NCBI GenBank assembly: GCA_910576125.1
Contig: CAJTHM010000017.1
Location: 98,590 to 162,589, forward strand
Length of the DNA stretch: 64,000 nt
Direction: 5' to 3'
Source of the DNA: Lachnospiraceae bacterium
Lineage (GTDB): Bacteria > Bacillota > Clostridia > Lachnospirales > Lachnospiraceae
Below the pieces are notes generated by a model. It did not search any database and was not told the DNA's origin. It saw only the letters and a list, made by a program, of their open reading frames with translations. Shown here in pieces: positions 8,517 through 17,336 of the stretch. The position numbers were made by a program, and so were the translations under genes. Positions within the stretch are counted from its first letter, which is position 1; each line of letters opens with the position of its first letter.

Positions 8517-9857
8517 TTACGCAATCTGAAGCATAATCCCTACCGTAACCTCATTCTTATTTTGTTCAAATGACAAATCCCCCATATACTTTTTAGCCAC
8601 CCTGAGCATATTCTTTAAACCGATTCCATGCCCACCGCTTTTTTTGGTCGTGTATGGAAATCCGTCTGGATTGATGGGAAGTTTCCCTTCAAAGCTGTTG
8701 CTGATAATCAGCATAAAAATACTGTTCTTGCGGAATGCCTGAATCCTAATATACGGATTTTCCCCATTTACCGACTCCATGCAGTTATTCAACGCATTAT
8801 ACAAAATGACGCTGACATCAAAGGCATCCAGTTTTGTATTTTCCGGATAACGGAAGTCGCTTTCAAATCGGATTCCACGCATCTGAGCCTCTTTTTTCTT
8901 TTCTAAAAGAATCATATCCGTAACCGGATTTCCTGTCCTAATCTCGGGTGTAAGTTCCTGCCATTCTATTTTCAGTCTCTTAAGATATGCCGAAGCCTCG
9001 GCGGTGTTTTCTGTTCCCGTCAAACGTTCTATCATCTGGATATGGTTTCCCATGTCATGGCGCAGGGAACGGATATCTCCATACAGCTTTTCAATCCCCT
9101 TGATATGCGTTTTTATATTGTCTATTTGGCTTTCCAAAAGTTCATGTCCGGACTGTTCTTCCTGTGAAGTTTTCCAATGCTGGAAGATAATAATTGTCAC
9201 AAGGATTGCCATTACGGATATCAGATAGTATAAAAAACAAAGTATATCAAAAAATCCCGTCATTTCGGATTTAATCTGGTAAAAATGGAATATTGCATAA
9301 CCGGCTATCCCTGACAAGGACGGCACAGTCAGCATCACAAGTTCCCTTCTTTCCATATATCTGTCCTTGCTTTCATACGCCCTGTTGACTGCCCGGACAG
9401 ATAACAGCAGAAACAGAAAACTAAACAGTATGCCCAGAATTCTTACTGCCACATACAATCCGTAATGCAACCAACCCAAAGCTGCTATCTGCGGGTTTAA
9501 AAGAACAATGTCAAAAAAATGGTCTATAATTCCTGCCATAGAAGCAGACAGCCAACGCAGTGAAAAAAAATTAACAGACAAGAATATCTTTTGGTTGATA
9601 TTGCGCCTGTCCTCTGCGCACATCACGGCAAATGCCGCTAATGTACCTATGAAATATGCAAGGATATTGTCTATCTGGGGCGGCATGATATATAAGACCG
9701 TCATCACCACACCATACACTGTACCTGCCTTAATTGCTTTGCTTCTGCCCAGCATATAAGGCGATACAAATATTCCAAGGCATATGCCCACAACACCAAG
9801 CTGCGCAATAATTGATACATAAGACGTAATATTCCAACATAATTCTACCGGACTCAC
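8517..9857 (-). CDS. GHKL sensor histidine kinase (cassette 2)
   Basis: 446 residues with six or more membrane segments in the first half, a coiled linker, the phospho-acceptor box SLRHDMGNHIQMIERL, the N-box ILYNALNNCMES and the G-box GHGIGLKNML. It overlaps the regulator gene by four bases (ATGA), so the two are translationally coupled. It is a second member of the same kinase class as cassette 1 but has diverged strongly. It is likely to phosphorylate its adjacent LytTR regulator. Confidence 0.93.
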   Translation of the reverse strand: MSPVELCWNITSYVSIIAQLGVVGICLGIFVSPYMLGRSKAIKAGTVYGVVMTVLYIMPPQIDNILAYFIGTLAAFAVMCAEDRRNINQKIFLSVNFFSLRWLSASMAGIIDHFFDIVLLNPQIAALGWLHYGLYVAVRILGILFSFLFLLLSVRAVNRAYESKDRYMERRELVMLTVPSLSGIAGYAIFHFYQIKSEMTGFFDILCFLYYLISVMAILVTIIIFQHWKTSQEEQSGHELLESQIDNIKTHIKGIEKLYGDIRSLRHDMGNHIQMIERLTGTENTAEASAYLKRLKIEWQELTPEIRTGNPVTDMILLEKKKEAQMRGIRFESDFRYPENTKLDAFDVSVILYNALNNCMESVNGENPYIRIQAFRKNSIFMLIISNSFEGKLPINPDGFPYTTKKSGGHGIGLKNMLRVAKKYMGDLSFEQNKNEVTVGIMLQIA

Positions 9858-10627
9858 CTGATCTCCCTTCCTTTCCTCTGGTTATATTTCAGATATTGCT
9901 TCACAAATTTCGGATAATTCTGCTTTGCAATCAACGCTGTCCCGTTTTCCATAACAGCAGACACAGCATCATACCTCAGCACATACTTAAAATGAATCAG
10001 ATACGACCTGTGCGGCCTGAAAAAATCCTCTCCAGCTTTTTTCTCCAGATCGGACAGTTTCCCATAATATTCCGTATCGCCGTTTATGGTATGAATGATG
10101 ACTTTACGGTTGAACACTTCCGCATAAATAATATCCTTAAACAATATTTTTGTATGGACTCCCCCTGCCTGTATCATCATGTAGTCTCCATCATCCCCAT
10201 CTCTGCCCTTATTCCTGCGTCCGATTCCCAACAGCGCATTTCCAAAAACCTCATCGAATTTATCATCAGATAAAGGCTTGACCAGATAATGAAACGCCCC
10301 TACGTCAAATGCCTGAAAGACATATTCCGGAGCCGCTGTAATAAATATGATGAGTGTATCCTTCCGCTGCCTGCGAAAAAGCCTTGCCGTCTCCATACCA
10401 TCCATCTCCGGCATCTGTATGTCCAGAAATAAAATGTCCGCCTGCGTATTGCCTTCCAACAGCTCCCTACCGGAAGAAAACTGTTCTATCACCGCAGAAG
10501 GGAGCATATTCTTTATTTTTTCCTCCAGCAGGTCAAGCATAAATGCCTCGTCATCACAGATTGCCACACAGACGGTATCTTTTGCGGTTCGTGCATCAGC
10601 ATATGTCTGGCTGGTAAAGTCCTCCAT
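9854..10627 (-). CDS. LytTR-family response regulator (cassette 2)
   Basis: 257 residues. The receiver has VAICDDE, the acceptor Asp in LFLDIQMPEMDG and the Lys in YLVKPLSD. The LytTR domain is in the C-terminal third (IIYAEVFNRKVIIHT ... FFRPHRSYLIHFKYVLRYD). About 18 extra residues precede the usual receiver start (MEDFTSQTYADARTAKDT). It is the first gene of a minus-strand operon: regulator, kinase, FlxA-like effector. Confidence 0.93.
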   Translation of the reverse strand: MEDFTSQTYADARTAKDTVCVAICDDEAFMLDLLEEKIKNMLPSAVIEQFSSGRELLEGNTQADILFLDIQMPEMDGMETARLFRRQRKDTLIIFITAAPEYVFQAFDVGAFHYLVKPLSDDKFDEVFGNALLGIGRRNKGRDGDDGDYMMIQAGGVHTKILFKDIIYAEVFNRKVIIHTINGDTEYYGKLSDLEKKAGEDFFRPHRSYLIHFKYVLRYDAVSAVMENGTALIAKQNYPKFVKQYLKYNQRKGREIR

Positions 10628-10965
10628 AGGTTCACATCTCCTTTATGTAAATAAATTTCCTGTAGTCAATGCCAGATGATAAAAACAACATTGCTTATAT
10701 TATATCGTAAAAACTGCTTTTGTCTGATACGGTAAGTTGTAAACAGACCTTGTTTTGTTGTGAAAAATTATTACCTCTGCATCACGGAAATGTGCATAAC
10801 TGGCTATAAAACTATGGAAAACCCCATTCACAGCCTGTGGAAAAGCAAAAGCAGCTTTCCCACAGTTTCATGAACGCAGCCAGTTATACGACATTTCCAC
10901 AATGCCTGCTACGGCGGAATCCCTCTCATCCCTGTCTATCTTACATAAAAGATATTTCCTATACC
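10628..10965. other. Gene-free stretch with a large nested inverted repeat
   Basis: No gene is seen upstream of the cassette-2 regulator. It presumably contains that operon's promoter. It also contains a roughly 110-bp nested hairpin described separately. Confidence 0.6.
10786..10898. repeat. Nested inverted repeat, ~113 bp
   Basis: The outer arms GGAAATGTGCATAACTGGCT and AGCCAGTTATACGACATTTCC are near-perfect complements. An inner hairpin pairs CTGTGGAAAAGC with GCTTTCCCACAG. It adjoins remains of a conjugative element. It could be a transfer-origin or mobile-element structure, or a structured RNA. Confidence 0.6.
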
Positions 10966-11283
10966 TGTGAACCGCCTACAAAGTTTTTGACATAAATAAT
11001 ATTCGGCTTTCCCAATCCCTGCCTTACGCTCTCAATCAAGCCTATCCCTTTGTCACTGTCAAGCTCTTCATCAGCTTCACTGCCTTGTCATTGGCGCAAT
11101 GAAATCTGTCCTTTACCTCATCAACTGTGAAATATATGTACGCCCTTCCATGTTTATCAATTCACCCGTTTTTCTGTGACAGCTCCATGCGGTCGATCAT
11201 CATTCCATAAAGCAGCTTTGCCCCGATTGACAGCGCATCAAACTGGCTTTCCGTAAATAACTGCTGCTTTTAGGCCTGTTAGT
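10966..11283 (-). pseudogene. Degenerate replication-initiator (RepA-like) gene of an integrative conjugative element
   Basis: Minus-strand text: QLFTESQFDALSIGAKLLYG then MMIDRMELSQKNG, a stop codon, IDKHGRAYIYFTVDEVKDRF and HCANDKAVKLMKSL. After a frameshift it reads GIGLIESVRQGLGKPNIIYV then KNF. This is the conserved N-terminal domain of RepA-like initiators carried by Firmicute conjugative elements. A TGA replaces the usual Trp (NGW) and a frameshift splits the rest, so the gene is dead. Its upstream end is fused to another mobile-element gene fragment. Confidence 0.7.
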
Positions 11284-11423
11284 TTGTAGCTGTCAGGATA
11301 ATCCGCCACAAGCCGATCCAGTCTGCGCATCACTGACTTATCCCTTGTATAGACGGTTGCCGTCTGCTCTCCGGCATTATAATTAACTACGGTCTCCATT
11401 TCATACTTTGTTAAATTTGTCAT
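11238..11423 (-). pseudogene. Truncated small protein typical of conjugative elements
   Basis: Starts MTNLTKYEMETVVNYNAGEQ and continues TATVYTRDKSVMRRLDRL. This resembles the N-terminal ~50 residues of a ~130-residue protein often carried on Tn916/CTn-like elements. After LTG the frame runs into the RepA fragment in another phase and stops, so the C-terminal half is lost. Confidence 0.55.
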
Positions 11424-11515
11424 AATCTGATATTCTCCTTTTCCCATATCAAAAAAGGACTGCATCCTGCAATCCCTTTTCCAGTGTGTTCCTGCCCGTA
11501 TTTTATTTGATGCGC

Positions 11516-11899
11516 CTATAACTGGCACGCTATATCATTGGCCACCCTTGTCACCAGGGAACCTGTGCCGAAGCGGTCCATCTGCGGGAAAGAAAAATCC
11601 ATGATCCTGCCAAAGCAGTCCTTTCGGATCTCATTTCCGATATTCTGGCTGGATATGTGTACGAACACATTGTTGAGAGAACCGCAGAGCCCGCCCACCA
11701 GGACAAGACCGATCATCTGCAGCCCCAGCATCCATATCAGGGGCAGGTCGGCGCTGCCCCCGTTGTTGACGCCGAGGACACCGTCATCCACGATCCGGCT
11801 CATGAATCCCGGCTGCACCAGGTCCATCATCACCTCGCCGAGCATGAACAGGCCTGCGATGATGGCAAAGAGCAGATACTTTCTGATGTATTTCCACAT
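11516..11899 (-). pseudogene. ABC exporter (MdlB/LmrA type), N-terminal fragment
   Basis: 127 codons of the first membrane domain of an ABC multidrug/peptide exporter: IRKYLLFAIIAGLFMLGEVM, then DLVQPGFMSRIVDDGV and later SLVTRVANDI. A full protein would be about 580 residues; here the text stops three codons after the conserved TRVANDI, without the ATPase domain. It starts two bases after the MarR gene, the standard MarR-exporter arrangement, so it was once the regulated exporter. The break joins it to the conjugative-element debris. Confidence 0.8.
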
Positions 11900-11901
11900 G
11901 G

Positions 11902-12666
11902 TCAGCGTCCTCCATGCCCATTTGAGCCCCCATGGTGTCCGCTGTCATCCCAATGGTCATGTCCTTCATGGTGGCCGCCCTCATCCCGGCGGCCATGTCC
12001 TTCATGGTGGCCGCCCTCATCCCAATGGCCATGTCCCTCATGATGTCCGCCCTCATCCCGGCGGCCATGCCGATGGCCGTGTCTGAACGTATCCTCGTTT
12101 TCCTTGTATCGTTTTTTCCAGTCACAGCGGACTTTATCCAGAAGTGACAGCAGTTCCTGCTTTTCCTCTCCCGAAAGACAGGAAAACATCTCCTCATGCC
12201 GCTGTCTGCGCTGCTTTAGCGCCTCTTCCGCAACTTTCCTGCCGCTGTCTGTCAGAGAGATGTCCGTCGTCCTGCGGTCAGATTCATTCTGTGTCCGGAC
12301 GATCCAGCCTGAACCTTCCAGCTTGGACAGAATCTCACTGGCTGAACCCGGCTGGATTCCCAAACGCTCCGTCAGATCCCTCTGGGTGATTGCTTCCAAC
12401 CCGTTCAGGATAATCAGGATGCGCTTCTGGCTGGCCTTCCCCTCATATAGCGAGCGCATGGTATGATGCAAATCCCGCAGGCTGAGAATCAGACCGTCAT
12501 TGATATCCGCTGCCGGATCATCGACTGTCTGCATTTTCTGATCCCGATGTTTCCCCTGCCGCTCCGGCATGTTCCCGGCGCGGCGGTATTCCTCCCCTCT
12601 GCCGCAGTGCGGCCTTTCCAGATCACAATGCCGTCCACAGCCGGGGCAAATGTTTTTTTCCTGCAT
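11902..12666 (-). CDS. MarR-family regulator with Cys-rich N-terminus and His-rich repeat tail
   Basis: 254 residues in three parts. Residues 1-30 carry four Cys (CPGCGRHCDLERPHC), like a small metal or redox knuckle. Residues ~55-185 are a MarR winged helix (SQKRILIILNGLEAITQRDL, EILSKLEGSGWIVR, ESDRRTTDISLT). The last 59 residues contain 17 His in a 12-residue repeat of the form DEGGHHEGHGHW. Such a tail suggests binding of nickel, zinc or copper, but this is inference. A near-consensus promoter with a palindrome lies directly upstream, so autoregulation is likely. Its presumed exporter target is truncated. Confidence 0.9.
   Translation of the reverse strand: MQEKNICPGCGRHCDLERPHCGRGEEYRRAGNMPERQGKHRDQKMQTVDDPAADINDGLILSLRDLHHTMRSLYEGKASQKRILIILNGLEAITQRDLTERLGIQPGSASEILSKLEGSGWIVRTQNESDRRTTDISLTDSGRKVAEEALKQRRQRHEEMFSCLSGEEKQELLSLLDKVRCDWKKRYKENEDTFRHGHRHGRRDEGGHHEGHGHWDEGGHHEGHGRRDEGGHHEGHDHWDDSGHHGGSNGHGGR
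11949..12080. repeat. 36-bp tandem repeat encoding the His-rich tail
   Basis: Three full 36-bp units and a partial fourth, each containing CATGTCC and CGCCCTCAT with few substitutions. They encode the 12-residue His repeat of the MarR protein. The near identity at DNA level suggests recent expansion by slippage. Confidence 0.8.
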
Positions 12667-12669
12667 AAG

Positions 12670-13320
12670 TCATCCCTCTTTTTCTTTAGGTACCTTGATT
12701 ATAGCACTGCGAAAAAGAATTGTCAAGGTACCCCACCGGAACACAAAGATAAAGATTGGATCAAGGACAATGTTTATAGCCGCTCCTGCAAGCGTGGACG
12801 CCATGGCAAATTTCGGGCTGCCGTCCGCACGGATGATTGGGTTCATTGCCTGCCCGAACATATAAAACGGAATGCCCAGGGTGATCCAGAAAAAATACTC
12901 CCCGGAATGGCGGAAGGTCTTTTCATTCACTGTCCCTCCGAACATGGCGATAATCCGGCTGTCCCATATAAGGTAGACCGCGCACAGGACAAGGCTGAGG
13001 ATCACGGTAAGAAGGATTGCATTTCCCATGCTCCTTCCTGCATCCTGCGGCTTGTTTTTCCCAAGGCTCAGGCTCACAAAGGCGCAGCAGCCATCGCCCA
13101 CCATGACAGCGATGGCAAGGGCAATCACGGTCAGCGGGAATACCACGGTATTTGCGGCATTCCCGTAAGAGCCGAGATATGAGGCATTGGCAATGAATAT
13201 CTGGTCAACGATATTGTACAGCGCGCCCACCAGGAGCGAGATGATACAGGGGACTGCGTATTTCCCCATCAGCCGGGGAATCGGCTCCTTTGCAAGAAAT
13301 GAATTACTTTTTGATTCCAT
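12670..13320 (-). pseudogene. MATE-family efflux protein, N-terminal half
   Basis: About 216 codons starting MESKSNSFLAKEPIPRLMGK behind GGAAAGGAGACCAGAC. It covers the first MATE half: IISLLVGALYNIVDQIFIAN, VGDGCCAFVSLSLGKNKP, FYMFGQAMNPIIRADGSPKF and NIVLDPIFIFVFRWG. A full MATE protein has ~450 residues. The homologous text stops at FRWG, and the remaining ~18 codons read straight through the MarR promoter. The join is therefore a deletion or insertion breakpoint. MarR and MATE genes are often neighbours, so this may once have been part of the same regulon. Confidence 0.85.
12689..12732 (-). promoter_or_regulatory. Promoter-operator of the MarR gene
   Basis: On the minus strand TTGACA, a 17-bp spacer and TATAAT: a full consensus promoter. 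It is framed by perfect 10-bp inverted arms, GGTACCTTGA and TCAAGGTACC, that overlap the -35 and -10 elements. This is what an autorepressor dimer pair would occupy. Confidence 0.85.
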
Positions 13321-14050
13321 GTCTGGTCTCCTTTCCATAAACCTGCCCTGATTTTCAGGGCATAGGGACATATCATACAACATTTCACGAAAAATCAGCC
13401 CATAGCCCCGGCTGCTGGATTTACGCCAAAGGCTACGCGCTGAATTCGTAAAACATATTCCCTGTCATTTTCTATTGTCATGAATAAAAAAACATGCTGC
13501 ATCTAACTGGATTTACGCAGTTTCTGCAACACGTTTTTATTTATTATACATCATCATATGGATGAAAATCAAAAGAGATTTTGCACAAAAATACATCCTT
13601 TATACTTGTATGATATGCACAAACCCCTGCTGTCCGTTCGCCTGAATACAGCACAATCTCCATCCGGAATTTCCCCAAAAACAGGGGATGCATCGGTTCA
13701 CTCTCCTGCAATTATCAGCAGTATCCACCCGCCGCAAACAGCATAAGGAAATGTCTGAAAATTTCCTGGTATTGATAGTAATAGAACATATTATTTGCAG
13801 CCTGTCTGTTGCGCATAACGAAAGTTCTTGCTTTACGCTCTTTTACGTTTGTTAAGATATACTTTAGAATGATTTTCAAGTCCACACCTACTTTCCCTGC
13901 TGTCTGCTATCAGCAACGTATTTCATGGCGCAGAGCTTCAAGGTTTTGCCGACGGACACATGAAGCCGGAATTTGTGGAACAGGTCAAACGGGAAATGGG
14001 TTCACTATTCCCCTGTACATTGTTCTTGAATACATAAAGAGGTAATACTT
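13321..14050. other. Gene-poor stretch with a coding fragment
   Basis: About 730 bp without an intact gene, ending at the 5' break of an ABC ATPase. At about 13902-14042 (+) a fragment reads VFHGAELQGFADGHMKPEFV then EQVKREMGSLF before stopping. It looks protein-like but I cannot name its family. The rest (repeated TTTACG motifs near 13420, 13515 and 13840) shows nothing I can assign. Confidence 0.4.
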
Positions 14051-14662
14051 TTTCTGCTCCGTCCATCTCTATCGCTGAAAGTAATACAGGGTGAATTTGT
14101 TTCCATCATGGGACAGTCCGGCTCTGGAAAAAGTACGCTGCTTTATATTCTCGGAGGGCTTGATGTACCTACAAGCGGCTCTGTCTTTATGAACGGCATG
14201 GATATTTCAAAATTCAATGATGAAAAAATGAGCCGGATAAGGCGGCAGAATATAGGATTTGTTTTTCAGTTTTACAACCTTATCCCAAACTTGAATGTGG
14301 AAGAAAATATCATGCTTCCGCTTTTGCTGGACGGAAAGAAAATGCGGGACTACAAAAAACCGCTGAAAGATATTTTAGAGGTAGTCGGCTTATCGGACAA
14401 ACGAGGGCATACTCCCCGCGAATTGTCTGGGGGACAGCAGCAACGTGTGGCAATCGCCCGCGCACTAATTGGAAATCCCGAAATCCTGTTTGCGGACGAA
14501 CCCACGGGAAACCTCGATAGTCATACAGGAGCAGAGATAATGAGTTTGCTGCAGCGTATCAACAAGGAACGCGGACAGACAATTATCATGGTTACTCATT
14601 CACCGGAAGCGGCGAAAAGCAGCAGCCGTGTTATCACCGTAAGTGACGGACTACTTCAATAA
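14051..14662 (+). pseudogene. MacB/LolD-type ABC ATPase lacking its N-terminus
   Basis: In-frame text from GEFVSIMGQSGSGKST (Walker A) through the Q-loop VFQFYNLIPNLN and signature LSGGQQQRVAIARAL to Walker B ILFADEPTGNLDS and the H-loop VTHSPEA. It ends naturally at VSDGLLQ. The usual first ~30 residues (strand 1 and aromatic loop) are replaced by unrelated text, and no true start codon precedes Walker A. An internal ATG at 14108 lies inside the Walker A strand, so any product would be defective. Its permease partner is also absent. It is probably a remnant of an FtsX-type bacitracin/peptide-resistance exporter. Confidence 0.75.
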
Positions 14663-14671
14663 CCACGCCAT

Positions 14672-14808
14672 TTAACCGAATAGAAATACAATCTGCCGGA
14701 CGACGGTAAAGAAAAAAGCCGTCGAAAAGCAGACATAGTAGGCGATGCCGCTCTGTGTCTTGGTCATCCAGGCATAATCGGCGCTCCACAGCCTGCCCCT
14801 GGGGCCAG
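14672..14808 (-). pseudogene. C-terminal remnant of a membrane protein
   Basis: Minus-strand text GPRGRLWSADYAWMTKTQSG then IAYYVCFSTAFFFTVVRQIV and FLFG with stop. One hydrophobic segment and no start. It begins in another frame right at the end of the XRE regulator gene. It could be the frameshifted tail of that protein or part of a separate deleted gene. Confidence 0.4.
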
Positions 14809-15576
14809 CTATGATTTCCTTTTTTTATATCGGTTGCCAAGGATATAAACCGGGAGGAAGAATCCGCCTAAAACAAAGAGCAGGGCGAAAAACAGGTCGA
14901 TGATATCCCGCAGGATTCCCGGAAAAAGCAGCGTCTCTATGTAGCTGACGATCGGATACGCCAGCATCATCGTCACAGACCAGATACGGCCTGCCTGCAA
15001 TATCTTTCCCCAATTTCCATTGTGCAGGGAAAGGCCGGGCAGGTTCATCTCAAAGATTCCGTCGGTGTAGACGCAGACTTCGGTTTCATCATAAAAGGCA
15101 GGCAGCTTTTCCTTTACGAAAAAGCAGAAGTAGAGCCCGAATGTGGCGCCCAGACCCATGGATACGCTCAGTCCCACCGTGATGCTCCCGGCTCTGTAAG
15201 AAAGCCATAATTCCAGGCAGGCAATCAGCAGGGAGAGGAGGTAGATCAGTCCCCATTTCCTGTTTTTCTGGTAGGCTCGGGGCTGTTTGTCCGAGTAGGA
15301 GACAGCCGTTTTCACCACTTGCTCCACCTGGGCGGCGCTCAAGGCGTTGTCCTGCTCCATGCGCCTGCACATCAGCAGTTCCGTCACTGTGACTCCCAGC
15401 AGGTCTGCCAGCGGTATCAGCAGGTCTATGCTGGGGACGCTGGCGGCAGTCTCCCATTTGCTCACCGCCTTATCCGACAGGAAGAGCCGCTGTGCCAGCT
15501 CCTTCTGGGTGATGCCTTTCTCTTTCCGCAGCATGGCTACGAAGGCGCCGAACGCTTGTTTGTCGATATGGGTCAT
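14809..15576 (-). CDS. XRE-family HTH regulator with membrane domain
   Basis: 255 residues. Residues ~8-65 form a Cro/C1 helix-turn-helix (LRKEKGITQKELAQRLFLSD then KAVSKWETAASVPSIDLLIP). The rest has about five hydrophobic segments (LIYLLSLLIACLELWLSY, VGLSVSMGLGATFGLYFCFF, LFFALLFVLGGFFLPVYILG). Such membrane-tethered XRE regulators are common in Clostridia next to ABC exporters. The broken ABC ATPase beside it, convergent with it, fits that picture. Target unknown. Confidence 0.85.
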   Translation of the reverse strand: MTHIDKQAFGAFVAMLRKEKGITQKELAQRLFLSDKAVSKWETAASVPSIDLLIPLADLLGVTVTELLMCRRMEQDNALSAAQVEQVVKTAVSYSDKQPRAYQKNRKWGLIYLLSLLIACLELWLSYRAGSITVGLSVSMGLGATFGLYFCFFVKEKLPAFYDETEVCVYTDGIFEMNLPGLSLHNGNWGKILQAGRIWSVTMMLAYPIVSYIETLLFPGILRDIIDLFFALLFVLGGFFLPVYILGNRYKKRKS

Positions 15577-15770
15577 CTGTTTTTCCTCCTGATTATTAGT
15601 TCCGCATCTGCCCCATCCAACACCCGGACATGGGCTGGCGCTGTTTCTAAGCCTATTTTAGCTCCATACCCTCCATTCTGCAACCGAATCCCAGGAGAAT
15701 GCCCTGTTTTCGGGGTAGAACGGCAGTAGAATTGCACCTCCAGCCCATGCTGCCCCCCAGTCCTGGGGGA

Positions 15771-16766
15771 CTAGTCCGACAGTCCCCGCTCCTTCCGCCA
15801 TCTCTGGTATGCCCGCTCCAGCTTTTCGGCATATGGGTCATCCGCGGCTCTGGCGGCGGCAATGCCCTTTGTGTAGAGGTTCCCGTACCAGGCAGGCTGG
15901 GATTGGGCTTGCAGCTCTTCCTTTATCTGCGTCCACAGCCCCTGGTTCCCTGCCGGGTCATGGGCGACGATCTCGCAGCATTCCTCCAGGATGTCCCCGA
16001 ACAGGCGGATCCCTCTCACCTGTCCGTAATCCGTGGTCTCCAGGAGGATATGGCAGTACCGAGCCCCTTTCCCGTAATCACCTTCATCCAGATAGAAGCG
16101 GATCAAATCCCGGTATCCCGCCACCATGTCCCTTGGATTTCCGGAACCTGTCTCCAGGATTTCATGCAGTTGTTTCTGATAGAGCGCTTCGTTTTCCGTA
16201 TTTCTGTCGAGAAAGGCGTTGAATCCTATGAGGGTACGGCGGTCTGAAGGGTTCCAGTCTGCCGGGTTCCCCCTTCCCTCTTTCCAGGCGTCCACCAGAA
16301 TCCCCATCACGTCATTATACGCCATCTCCTGGCATAGGAAGATGCAGTCCAGCAGGTCGTTCTTCCCGAAGTCCTCCTCAACCGCGTTCTCCACGTCGTA
16401 GCCGCAGGCACAGTCAAAGTTGGCGTCCTTCGCCCGCTGGAACAGGGTGTCGTACTTGTGGCCGCCGTTATATTTCCGCAGCAGCCATGTCAGGATGCAC
16501 AGGGTGCTCCCTATGCCCTGGAAAGAATTGTTCTCCCTGTCCTTCAGCTCTTCCCGGAACAGATATGCGACCGCGCCTTCATCATCGATTTTTTCATACA
16601 GAAGAAAATAGGCCAGGCGGAGACGGTTTGTATAATTGGCATCGTCCGTCCCCCACTGGCCGTTCTGGAATTCCTTGTAGCAGACCAGGCTTGCGTCCCC
16701 GGCTTTCAGGGCTTCGTATACTTTGCGCTGCTCTCCTATTTTTTCTTTTAACTTGCCTTTCACCAT
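15771..16766 (-). CDS. Uncharacterised alpha-helical protein
   Basis: 331 residues, soluble, no signal peptide. Helical pairs such as NRLRLAYFLLYEKIDDEGAV and DLIRFYLDEGDYGKGARYCH look like weak tetratricopeptide-type repeats. Two Cys pairs (FDCACGYD, EECCE) are present. I do not recognise a named family. It is the first of several solitary soluble proteins of unknown role on this strand (15.7-22 kb) that resemble polymorphic-toxin immunity loci. Confidence 0.7.
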   Translation of the reverse strand: MVKGKLKEKIGEQRKVYEALKAGDASLVCYKEFQNGQWGTDDANYTNRLRLAYFLLYEKIDDEGAVAYLFREELKDRENNSFQGIGSTLCILTWLLRKYNGGHKYDTLFQRAKDANFDCACGYDVENAVEEDFGKNDLLDCIFLCQEMAYNDVMGILVDAWKEGRGNPADWNPSDRRTLIGFNAFLDRNTENEALYQKQLHEILETGSGNPRDMVAGYRDLIRFYLDEGDYGKGARYCHILLETTDYGQVRGIRLFGDILEECCEIVAHDPAGNQGLWTQIKEELQAQSQPAWYGNLYTKGIAAARAADDPYAEKLERAYQRWRKERGLSD

Positions 16767-16790
16767 TTCTGTTTCCTTTCTCTGGCTGAC

Positions 16791-17102
16791 ATGCTTATTC
16801 AGAACTCAACGCGTATCACTCGACCTGCCCCACATCAAAAAATTATTTTAGCGTTGACCTGCCGTGAAAAGGAGCTGCAGCCGCTTCCAGAACCCTCCGA
16901 TCCGACAGCGATCGCTCCAGAAGCCAATTCATTCCTGGTAGTAGTCGAATTTGATATGTTTGCCTATAAAAAGCGTACAAATTCGCGCGCCGTAAAGAAA
17001 ACCTTAAGCATCCCTGCCTGGCTCAACGAAGCAGCCATGGACATGGGCTTAAATTTCTCTCAGGTACTTCAGGAAGCACTTCTTTCCAAAATACAGGCAT
17101 GA
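16791..17102 (+). pseudogene. Truncated HicB-type antitoxin
   Basis: From codon ~32 the reading LPEPSDPTAIAPEANSFLVV then NSRAVKKTLSIPAWLNEAAM and LNFSQVLQEALLSKIQA matches the C-terminal half of HicB antitoxins, including the RHH-like DNA-binding part. The N-terminal RNase-H-like fold is missing and replaced by unrelated text. No HicA toxin gene is next to it. The DNA-binding half might still be made. Confidence 0.6.
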
Positions 17103-17336
17103 TGTCTAAGCAGCCGCCCCGGTTTCACATGAAATCGGGGTAGTTGTGGGAAAAAACTCCCCCTTCAACGCCCGGTAAGGAAATCCCCATCCACCTCAAA
17201 AAACCTGCATCCACACCCTGGGCAGGCAGACGGAATGACCAGCGGGCAGAATTTCGGTTTCACATATTTGATATGCAGACCCCGGATAGCCATCAGACAC
17301 TCCTTTTCCCTCAGTTTGTCCCCTCTCGTCGGAACA

